From an uncultured Sphingomonadaceae bacterium (lineage in GTDB: Bacteria > Pseudomonadota > Alphaproteobacteria > Sphingomonadales > Sphingomonadaceae): a DNA stretch of 64,000 nucleotides. The position numbers and the translations under genes were made by a program. The DNA lies in the NCBI GenBank assembly GCA_947493215.1, contig CANLQE010000004.1, positions 248,001-312,000 on the forward strand, read 5' to 3'. The notes beneath the pieces were generated by a model. That model saw only the letters and a list, made by a program, of their open reading frames with translations, was not told the origin of the DNA and did not search any database. Position 1 is the stretch's first letter; the number at the start of each line of letters is the position of its first letter. Shown one piece after another: positions 55,914-62,770 of the stretch.

Positions 55914-58105
55914 GACTTGATACCCATTTGCTTGTTATAGAGCATCGCATAGCGACCATCAGCTTTGATCAGTTCTTCATGCGTGCCAATCTCTGTAATA
56001 TCGCCCGCTTCTACCGTCACAATGCGATTACATTGGCGGACTGCGGACAAGCGGTGCGCGATAATCATCACCGTGCGGCCCTGAGCAATGCTTGCGAGAT
56101 TATCCTGAATAATTTCTTCGCTCTCGGCATCCAATGCGCTGGTCGCTTCATCGAGGATCAAGATACGGGGATCGCCAATTAGCGCGCGTGCAATGGCCAT
56201 GCGCTGTCGCTGCCCGCCAGACAAGTTGCTGCCACGCTCATCAATGATCGTGTCATAGCCATGAGGAAGTTCGAGAATAAACTCATGCGCGCCGGCCAAG
56301 TTTGCCGCTGCGATAACCGCTTCCATGGGGCGCGTTGGATCGGCCAACGAGATATTGTCCCGAACCGAGCGATTGAACAGGATATTCTCTTGCAGCACCA
56401 CGCCGATTTGACGCCGTAGCCAAGCTGGATCAACCAGCGCTAGATCAACGCCATCGACAAGGACACGGCCTTGCTCTGGCACGTAAAGTCGTTGAACCAA
56501 TTTCGTCAGTGTAGACTTACCCGAACCTGACGGCCCAACAATACCGAGCATCTCACCAGCCTGCACATCCAGACTGACGCCTCGCAAAGCTTCCGCCGCA
56601 TCGGGCCGATAGCGAAAGCGGACCTTGTCAAATTCAACATGACCGCTGATCGGCGGCAAGCTGGCGCGCCCCGGATTATATTCTGGCTCTGCTGGAGAAT
56701 TGAGCACATCACCCAGCCGGTCGACGGAGATGCGCACTTGCTGAAAATCCTGCCATAGCTGAGACAGTCGCAAAATCGGCTGCGCGACGCGCCCAGCCAG
56801 CATGTTGAACGCGACCAGAGATCCGACAGTGAATGTTCCGGCTATCACAGCCTTTGCGCCAAAATAAAGAATAGCTACCGTGGTAAGCTTCGATACAATC
56901 TGGATGAGATGACTGCCCCAGTTTGACAGCACGGCGACCTTGAAGCCGGTTTGCGTATAACCGGAAAACAGCTTCTCCCATTTATCACGCATCTGCGGTT
57001 CGACCGCCATCGATTTGAGCGTACCGATACCTGTAACTGTTTCCACGAGAAAGGCTTGGTTTTCCGCACCCTGGCGGAATTTTTCATCCAACCGCGCCCG
57101 CAACGGCGGCGTGATGAACAAGGATATCGCAATGTAAATCGGAATGGTCAGTGCTACGATAAGCGTCAGCAGCGGCGAATAGATATACATAACTACAAAG
57201 AAGACGATCGTGAAGAACAGATCGATCACCACGGTCACGGCATTGCTGGTCAGAAACTGGCGAATATTTTCCAGTTCGCGGACGCGAGCGACGCTGTCAC
57301 CCACTCGCCTTGCCTCGAAATAGCTGACCGGTAGATTGACCAGATGCCGGAACATGTTTGATGATAGCTCGGCATCCACGCGGTTAGTGGTATGGGCAAA
57401 CAGCCAGTTACGCAGCGCCGACAGGAATGTCTCCCAGGTGAGCACGACCGCCAGACCAAAGGCCAGCACCTCCAAGGTTGTGAGCGACTGGTGCACCAAC
57501 ACTTTATCGATCACTAGTTGGAAGAAGATTGGTGAGGCCAGCCCCATGAGTTGGAGAAAGAAACTGCCGATAAGGACATCCCGCAAAGCGCGGCGATATT
57601 TAACGAGCGCCGGGATGAACCAGCTAATGTCGAAGGGCCGTTTGTCGCCGGTAACCTTTTCTCGTGAGGTCAGCAATAACACCCGTCCAGCGAAAACTTC
57701 TTCTATTTGCTCAACTGAGAGTACTTCTGGTCGCTCAGCATCCCCGCGCTGAACCAAGTAACGCGGCGCCAGGCTCTCTTCTTCGATCTTGAGCAAGATG
57801 AACGCGCCGCCATCATGGGTTCGCAAGATCGCTGGCAGCGGTATCTTGCTCAATTCTTCCCGCTTTGCATCGCGCAGCCGTGATATCAGTCCGAGTTTTT
57901 TGGCAATGCGCGATAGATGTTCCAGCGTGTAAGGCTCATCGCCCTGCCCCCGGTCATGATGAATTTGATTGGGGTCTGCTGGAACGCCGAGGAATTTGGC
58001 AAGCAAAATGAAACAGGCTAGCGCCGGGTCAATCGGCGCTGAACTGGTTAACGCAGCCTGCTCGACATCTGCATTGGTGTTTTGGTCGTCTGCCCCCTCG
58101 GACAT
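55910..58105 (-). CDS. hlyB: Type I secretion permease/ATPase (HlyB-like)
   Basis: This 731-residue exporter is close to E. coli HlyB in order and motifs. It has an N-terminal C39-peptidase-like domain (about 25-150) in which DPALACF stands where a processing peptidase would have its catalytic Cys, so it is a non-cleaving RTX-docking domain. Six membrane helices follow, with YFEARRVGDSVARVRELENI, then an ATPase with GPSGSGKST, LSGGQRQR and ILDEATSALD. It exports unfolded RTX substrate and overlaps hlyD by ATGA. Confidence 0.95.
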   Translation of the reverse strand: MSEGADDQNTNADVEQAALTSSAPIDPALACFILLAKFLGVPADPNQIHHDRGQGDEPYTLEHLSRIAKKLGLISRLRDAKREELSKIPLPAILRTHDGGAFILLKIEEESLAPRYLVQRGDAERPEVLSVEQIEEVFAGRVLLLTSREKVTGDKRPFDISWFIPALVKYRRALRDVLIGSFFLQLMGLASPIFFQLVIDKVLVHQSLTTLEVLAFGLAVVLTWETFLSALRNWLFAHTTNRVDAELSSNMFRHLVNLPVSYFEARRVGDSVARVRELENIRQFLTSNAVTVVIDLFFTIVFFVVMYIYSPLLTLIVALTIPIYIAISLFITPPLRARLDEKFRQGAENQAFLVETVTGIGTLKSMAVEPQMRDKWEKLFSGYTQTGFKVAVLSNWGSHLIQIVSKLTTVAILYFGAKAVIAGTFTVGSLVAFNMLAGRVAQPILRLSQLWQDFQQVRISVDRLGDVLNSPAEPEYNPGRASLPPISGHVEFDKVRFRYRPDAAEALRGVSLDVQAGEMLGIVGPSGSGKSTLTKLVQRLYVPEQGRVLVDGVDLALVDPAWLRRQIGVVLQENILFNRSVRDNISLADPTRPMEAVIAAANLAGAHEFILELPHGYDTIIDERGSNLSGGQRQRMAIARALIGDPRILILDEATSALDAESEEIIQDNLASIAQGRTVMIIAHRLSAVRQCNRIVTVEAGDITEIGTHEELIKADGRYAMLYNKQMGIKS

Positions 58106-58231
58106 GGTTTTACGCGCCCCCGCTATACTCCAGCCGCAGGCTAGTAACAGCGATTGCCTAGATTCGCTAGCTAAACTGTTAGCCGATTACCAACTACATA
58201 GATTTACTTGACTTCTTTTTGTGTGCTGGGC

Positions 58232-58258
58232 AATTTACATCCATTTCGGATGTAAATT
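58232..58258. promoter_or_regulatory. 15-bp dyad, copy 2, within a 27-bp palindrome upstream of hlyB
   Basis: AATTTACATCC and GGATGTAAATT form perfect 11-bp arms around ATTTC. Its core CATCCATTTCGGATG (58238-58252) matches the 54368-54382 dyad in length and outer bases (CATCC-N5-GGATG in both, with C before GGATG). It lies 133 bp upstream of hlyB. Weak folding as a minus-strand terminator is possible but lacks a T-run. Confidence 0.5.
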
Positions 58259-58336
58259 TAATTCTATAGTGGATCGACGTCGCGATCGGTTCATTTAGCC
58301 CAAGTGCTAGCTGGTCGCAAACTACCTTCGAAAAAC

Positions 58337-58354
58337 GCAGCCTTCGGCTGTTTT
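58337..58354. terminator. Short terminator-like hairpin, possibly bidirectional
   Basis: GCAGCC and GGCTG(T) pair around TTC, with TTTT on the plus side and AAAAA before it, giving a T-run in both directions. It may insulate the secretion operon from the accessory DNA. The stem is only 5-6 bp. Confidence 0.4.
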
Positions 58355-58356
58355 AA

Positions 58357-58476
58357 CACGCCAAGTCCTTGCGGTTGCGTTGGGCGCTGTGGAGGAAAAG
58401 CGACAGCTTGGCGTGATCCGAAGGCGCCAGCGTTTATATGCTATAACCTACCCCCATGAAGTAGCAATATAAACGC
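58357..58476. repeat. Two nested inverted repeats in gene-poor DNA
   Basis: CACGCCAAG (58357-58365) is inverted at 58407-58415. GCGTTTATAT (58430-58439) is inverted at 58467-58476, and the pairing extends inward with TGCTA/TAGCA after one bulged A. I see no convincing gene between 58106 and 59284. A 59-codon frame at 58507-58686 (GTG start) and a 75-codon minus frame at 58608-58835 are recognisable as nothing I know. Confidence 0.45.
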
Positions 58477-58944
58477 CTCCCCTCAATCTGCATCAGATTC
58501 AGGCGCGTGAAAAGCATCGTGATAGCGTTCCAGCCCTTAAGTGAAGCAGAACTTATCAAGGTCAATGTAGATGCAAAACTGTTAAAGCAGGGCGGCGATC
58601 TAACCGGTCACAAGCTAACTCGCACCAAAGCCATTCCGTTCGATTGGCCGAACCAGCGAAAATTGTTCGGGTTCGGGTTCGCCTGAGACTCGTCTGCGCA
58701 AAACCTCCCATAGCTCAACATGCATCTGGTAGCCACGAAATGGCCCTCAGAGACGATTGACCATATTGGCGCCATAATGCCATCGCCAAAGAGTCTCTGG
58801 CTGTGAGGTGCCGTCTCAGATATCCTACAGGACACTGAATTATAAAGACTATTTAGAGAACGTCGTCTGGTATTTGGAGACGTCTGAAAATGCTAGAATG
58901 GGTGGTGCGCGAGGCAGTCTGTGGTGAACGGGTCTCACGCAGTT

Positions 58945-59126
58945 TTTCCCTGTTTCTGTGAAACTTGCAGGGAAAATCGCACCGATCTTCCGCTCTTTTA
59001 AAGAGCGCAGTCCCTTAAGCGCTGGGATTCCGCCGATCTTGCGTTAAATATCGAAGCTCTACCCTCAAAAATTAACAGGGAAACCTGCACGGATTAACAG
59101 GGAAATCTTGTCTGAATAACAGGGAA
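58945..59126. repeat. CAGGGAA repeats: hairpin plus three 22-bp-spaced direct copies
   Basis: TTTTCCCTG (58945-58953) and CAGGGAAAA (58969-58977) form an inverted pair. Downstream, the motif AACAGGGAA recurs in direct orientation with its C at 59076, 59098 and 59120, exactly 22 bases apart. Such spacing puts all copies on one DNA face, as in iterons. From memory, similar CAGGGA strings occur as dispersed repeats near mobile elements in alphaproteobacteria, so this may be a remnant instead. Confidence 0.5.
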
Positions 59127-59284
59127 TTTAGTCGCGCCGAGCCCGATATTTTTTGGGCTGCCAAGCGTCAATCCAGAAGCTTCTTACCATTAACAGACAC
59201 GCATTACTTGTTGTTGACAAGGCACCAATGATCCATATCTTACAAGAAGTAACATAATGTAAAATTGGATAGAGGAACAATCTC

Positions 59285-59380
59285 ATGAGCGACCCGATCA
59301 TCTTAACAACCCACCAAATGATTGGAGAACGTTTATGTTTGAGAGCAATGCCCCCGACGCTCGCAAGGTTACCGATGTAA
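59285..59380 (+). CDS. Possible 31-residue leader peptide overlapping the methyltransferase start
   Basis: The ATG at 59285 is preceded by AGAGGAAC at good spacing. The frame reads MSDPIILTTHQMIGERLCLR and ends at a TAA inside the methyltransferase gene, in another frame. Translation through it would affect the internal start at 59335. There is no homology I recognise, so this remains a candidate only. Confidence 0.25.
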   Translation: MSDPIILTTHQMIGERLCLRAMPPTLARLPM

Positions 59381-60678
59381 GTATAAAGGAACTTGTCCCC
59401 TATGCGCGAAATGCGCGTACCCATTCCAAAAAGCAGATCCGGCAAATTGCCGACAGCATAGAACGTTTTGGATTTACAAATCCGGTTCTCGTCAGCGACG
59501 ACAATGGGATTATTGCTGGCCACGGAAGAGTAGAGGCAGCAAAGCTGCTGGGCCTTAAAACTGTCCCGACCTTGATCCTATCAGATATGAGCGCAGCTGA
59601 TCGCAAGGCATATATCTTGGCGGACAATAAACTAGCTCTCAATGCGGGTTGGGACAAAGATTTATTGGCAGGTGAACTGCAAGGTCTGATTGATCTGGAG
59701 TTTGACGTTGAGCTGACCGGATTTGACTTGGCTGAGATTGATCTGGTGCTCGATGACGCCAATGAGGCTGATCCCGTTAAAACGGATAATGCCGAGGATG
59801 TGATACCGCCCTTGCCCTCGAATGCCGTTACAAACAGCGGCGATATCTGGCAGCTGGGACGGCATTGGCTCATTTGTGGTGACGCACGGGATAGCGAAAT
59901 CTTTGCTCGCCTGCTCGGTACAGAGCAAGCTGATCTGCTGTTCACGGATCCACCGTATAATGTTAAAATTGATGGTCACGTCTGCGGCCTCGGCAATGTT
60001 CGGCACCGCGACTTTGCTTTTGCTAGCGGAGAGATGAGCCAGACGGATTTTACAACGTTTCTATCCACGACATTAGGTCATGCATCCGGTCATATGCGCG
60101 ATGGCTCCATTGCTTATGTCTGCATGGATTGGCGTCATATGGGTGAACTGTTGGAAGCGGGCAATACTGTCTTTACCGAGCTTAAGAACCTTGTGGTTTG
60201 GAACAAGACCAATGGCGGAATGGGTACCTTTTACCGGTCCAAGCATGAACTGATCTTTGTATTTAAGAAGGGAACGGCACCTCACACGAACAGCTTCGGT
60301 CTGGGAGAAAGTGGGCGCTACCGCACCAATGTCTGGGACTATGCTGGCATCAGCAGCATGGGTGCGAACAGAGACGAAGAACTTGCCATGCATCCCACCG
60401 TCAAACCGGTCGTATTAGTCGCGGATGCTATCCGAGATTGCTCCAAGCGGGGCGAGATCATTCTGGACTGTTTCGGTGGATCGGGCTCCACCTTAATTGC
60501 GGCCCACAAGACCGGCAGGAACGCCCGGCTGATTGAATATGATCCGCTCTATTGCGACACTATTATCCGGCGCTGGCAGGATTATACCGGTAAGCATGCC
60601 GTTCGCGCAACAGACAGGCGGTCTTTTGAAGAACTTGAATGGATGCAGCAAGTCCCAACCGAGGGAGATGTGTCATGA
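59335..60678 (+). CDS. ParB-domain DNA methyltransferase (beta-class, adenine/N4-type)
   Basis: This 447-residue fusion has a ParB/sulfiredoxin-like N-terminal domain (about residues 12-110; ELVPYARNARTHSKKQIRQI, IIAGHGRVEAAKLLG). It is followed by a methyltransferase with DPPY at 205-208 before the SAM-binding motif LDCFGGSGSTLIAA near 377-390, that is beta-class order, and with HPTVKP at 353-358. Such fusions are usual in prophages and integrative elements and need not have a partner nuclease. None is seen here. GGAG precedes the ATG. The stop overlaps the next start as ATGA. Confidence 0.9.
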   Translation: MFESNAPDARKVTDVSIKELVPYARNARTHSKKQIRQIADSIERFGFTNPVLVSDDNGIIAGHGRVEAAKLLGLKTVPTLILSDMSAADRKAYILADNKLALNAGWDKDLLAGELQGLIDLEFDVELTGFDLAEIDLVLDDANEADPVKTDNAEDVIPPLPSNAVTNSGDIWQLGRHWLICGDARDSEIFARLLGTEQADLLFTDPPYNVKIDGHVCGLGNVRHRDFAFASGEMSQTDFTTFLSTTLGHASGHMRDGSIAYVCMDWRHMGELLEAGNTVFTELKNLVVWNKTNGGMGTFYRSKHELIFVFKKGTAPHTNSFGLGESGRYRTNVWDYAGISSMGANRDEELAMHPTVKPVVLVADAIRDCSKRGEIILDCFGGSGSTLIAAHKTGRNARLIEYDPLYCDTIIRRWQDYTGKHAVRATDRRSFEELEWMQQVPTEGDVS

Positions 60679-61583
60679 GCAAAGATGATTATGACATCGG
60701 CTTTGGTCGGCCGCCGCATTACACGCAATTCCGTAAAGGCCAATCAGGCAATCCTGCTGGCCGGCCGAAAAAGGCGCAACCTCCAGCAGAACCGATAGCA
60801 GGCGAAGCGGTCGACAAAATCCTGCGGGCGCAACTGGACCGCGAGATTGCGCTCAAAGGTCCGGGCGGTGCCAAGACCATGAAGGTTTTGGAAGCCATCT
60901 TGCTGGCGCAGCAGAAAAGCGCGCTGGCAGGAAATTCCGCAGCACAGCGGGACGTTTTGAAGGAGGCAAGGCTACTCGAGGAGCGGGCGTATTTGCGCGA
61001 GCAGCATCAGCGCGAAAGGCAAGAAAAAGATTTCAAGGCTGCGCTGCGATGGAAAGCCGAACAGGAGCGCATCTGGGCAAAAGCCAAAGAAGGCTGTGAA
61101 CCAGATGATCCATGGCCGCATCCCGATGACTTCATAATCGATCATCACCGGCGCACTTGGACGATCAGGGGCCCGTTAGATCCATCAGATGTGCCTATGT
61201 ACAGGCGCATAAGGTATCTGCGCGACTATCGGCTGTATGCCTTGGTCGCAGAGATAAGCGGCGGTAATGATCCATTGCTCCTGGTAGCGCATCTGACTTG
61301 GGTCATCTTGAACAATATGCTGCCGCGGCGTTGGCAGATCGAGCGAGATGATATCGACCGGGAGTATATGAAACTGTTAGCGATGCCCATCGACAAGTTG
61401 CTGGCGCGGGCAGAAGCAGCCAAGCGGCAGGCAGAGCTTCTGCTAGAACCCAAGCTCGACAAGAAAGCACGGCGCGAGACTTACCAGTTCGTCAACAGGG
61501 CCATGCAGCCCCTGTTGAAGATGAAAGGGTTCCGGTCGGTGGCAGAACTGGAGCATCATGTGAGTCAGTCAAAGTGTTGTTAA
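60675..61583 (+). CDS. DUF5681-domain protein
   Basis: This 302-residue protein carries the DUF5681 signature YTQFRKGQSGNPAGRPKKAQ at residues 16-35, then a strongly charged helical region (EERAYLREQHQRERQEKDFK) and a basic helical C-terminus. DUF5681 proteins are commonly next to ParB-type methyltransferases or terminases in mobile DNA; their function is not known. The ATG at 60675 has GAGGGAG upstream and overlaps the methyltransferase stop. Confidence 0.85.
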   Translation: MSKDDYDIGFGRPPHYTQFRKGQSGNPAGRPKKAQPPAEPIAGEAVDKILRAQLDREIALKGPGGAKTMKVLEAILLAQQKSALAGNSAAQRDVLKEARLLEERAYLREQHQRERQEKDFKAALRWKAEQERIWAKAKEGCEPDDPWPHPDDFIIDHHRRTWTIRGPLDPSDVPMYRRIRYLRDYRLYALVAEISGGNDPLLLVAHLTWVILNNMLPRRWQIERDDIDREYMKLLAMPIDKLLARAEAAKRQAELLLEPKLDKKARRETYQFVNRAMQPLLKMKGFRSVAELEHHVSQSKCC

Positions 61584-61695
61584 CAGATTGATGCATCCAT
61601 GATTGCAACGAATTGGATAAAACCGAGATAGCTATCAATGATTTTGTCGTATCTGGGCAGCTACTCAACGGGCATTGACATTGTTAGCCTCAGTG

Positions 61696-61908
61696 TCAAA
61701 CATCAACACTTTGCCGAAGATCACAGCTCCGATATGTATTGCCATCCCCCACGAGGCAGTAAAGTTGTTGGTTCTGCCGAGGTTCATCCAAGCCCAGATG
61801 TTTATGATCCCTATGTGGCAGCGGCATATAGCCGCCCAGGCCGTCATCGCCACCGAACAGCCCCGCATCGCCGACCGCCGGGCTCATCCAAATAAACTCC
61901 GCACGCAC
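61696..61908 (-). pseudogene. Decayed RHS-repeat protein fragment
   Basis: The minus strand encodes RAEFIWMSPAVGDAGLFGGD then DGLGGYMPLP. To my recollection this matches the segment that precedes the core in RHS-repeat proteins of related bacteria. After PLP the frame loses similarity, the upstream part is absent, and no core (YRARxYxPxxGRF) follows. A second minus frame (61665-61868) covers part of the same DNA. It is probably a remnant of an older RHS gene next to the intact one. Confidence 0.45.
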
Positions 61909-61959
61909 GTCATTGGCGCTGCTGCGGTGATCTGCCTACCGGCTTGATTCAAAGCTTCC

Positions 61960-62124
61960 TTAGGGTCTTGAGATTTCCGATCCCGCCTTTTCGGCGGCTT
62001 CCGCCAGCATATGTTTATAGAGTGCATAGTCTTCGTCTTCAAAAAATGTTTTGCCACGCCGGTTGCCGCGCTGGGTCACATGATGCGGCAATCCAGGGAC
62101 AACGAGGCGAGAGAGACGGGCCAT
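61960..62124 (-). pseudogene. N-terminal fragment of RAYT/IS200-like (Y1) transposase
   Basis: The ATG at 62124 opens 54 codons: MARLSRLVVPGLPHHVTQRG, NRRGKTFFEDEDYALYKHML, then AEAAEKAGSEISRP and a stop. The opening is the standard start of REP-associated tyrosine transposases. The HUH motif and catalytic Tyr that should follow are missing, so the gene is truncated to about a quarter of its usual length. Confidence 0.75.
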
Positions 62125-62141
62125 AGAAGGCTCATATGCTA

Positions 62142-62170
62142 TTTAGTGTATTTAGTAAACTGTCACCGTA
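62142..62170. repeat. REP-like repeat, copy 1
   Basis: TTTAGTGTATTTAGTAAACT followed by GTCACCGTA. It lies just upstream of the transposase fragment and is repeated in the same orientation at 62294-62322 with about 23 of 29 positions conserved. RAYT genes are usually flanked by such palindromic repeats. Confidence 0.5.
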
Positions 62171-62293
62171 AATCATTTCGCGCGATGGGTGCCTTAAGAG
62201 TTGCGCCGGTAATTGGAAAAGGTCACCGATTTATCCGTATCGAGTTTCCCAAAGATCAGTCTAGTCCTGCCTGCCGGTTGGGTGCAGCCCCTG

Positions 62294-62322
62294 TTTAGTG
62301 AATTTGGTAAACTTTCACTATA
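62294..62322. repeat. REP-like repeat, copy 2
   Basis: TTTAGTGAATTTGGTAAACT followed by TTCACTATA. AGTGAA and TTCACT form 6-bp arms, so this copy can fold as a hairpin. Between the two copies (62171-62293) there is no gene I can support; a plus-strand stretch RVAPVIGKGHRFIRIEF is open but unrecognised. Confidence 0.5.
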
Positions 62323-62417
62323 GTTGGAGAGTCTAGAAATCCTGACTCGGTAGAGCAGGATTAAAGTGGTTGGGGTTTGTAGATTTTTGTTACTGTCACC
62401 CCGGTGTAACTATACAT

Positions 62418-62762
62418 CTAGGGATTAGCATTAAAATAGGCGATTCTTTCGATATCCCAACTGTCATCCGCGAGATTTTCGCGGAGCATCTCATCGAAAG
62501 TTGACTTGCTAACATCGGATATTTTAACAATAGACTTTCCATTGAAGTATTGCTCTTTTGCGTATCGATGCAAAGCTTGGTGGAATGCCCAACACCCCAA
62601 TTCCATCCACACGTCGTCAGCGTCAATTTCATTCTCAATGTTGTCATAGAGGTTTATCAATTCAGGGAATTTATAAGAAACTCCGTGATCAACGCCGTCA
62701 CTGATTTTGACATAGTCGGGCCACTTTTTAATAGCTTTATTATATAGAGCATCCAGCTTCAT
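62418..62762 (-). CDS. Probable immunity protein for the RHS C-terminal toxin
   Basis: This acidic protein has 114 residues from ATG 62762, or 119 from ATG 62777, which would overlap the RHS stop by seven bases. It is rich in Asp/Glu, with WMELGCWAFHQALHRYAKEQ and SWDIERIAYFNANP. I do not recognise the family. Its size, low GC relative to neighbours and overlap with the 3' end of an RHS gene are the usual marks of an immunity gene; that assignment is by context only. Confidence 0.65.
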   Translation of the reverse strand: MKLDALYNKAIKKWPDYVKISDGVDHGVSYKFPELINLYDNIENEIDADDVWMELGCWAFHQALHRYAKEQYFNGKSIVKISDVSKSTFDEMLRENLADDSWDIERIAYFNANP

Positions 62763-62770
62763 GATGATTT

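Noticed and set aside
58608-58835. 75-codon minus-strand frame in the gene-poor region
   Set aside because: No recognisable motif, no good ribosome binding site and unusual composition; kept only as a remark in the region's entry.
59128-59523. 131-codon minus-strand frame
   Set aside because: It overlaps the methyltransferase start antisense and contains no domain; judged a shadow.
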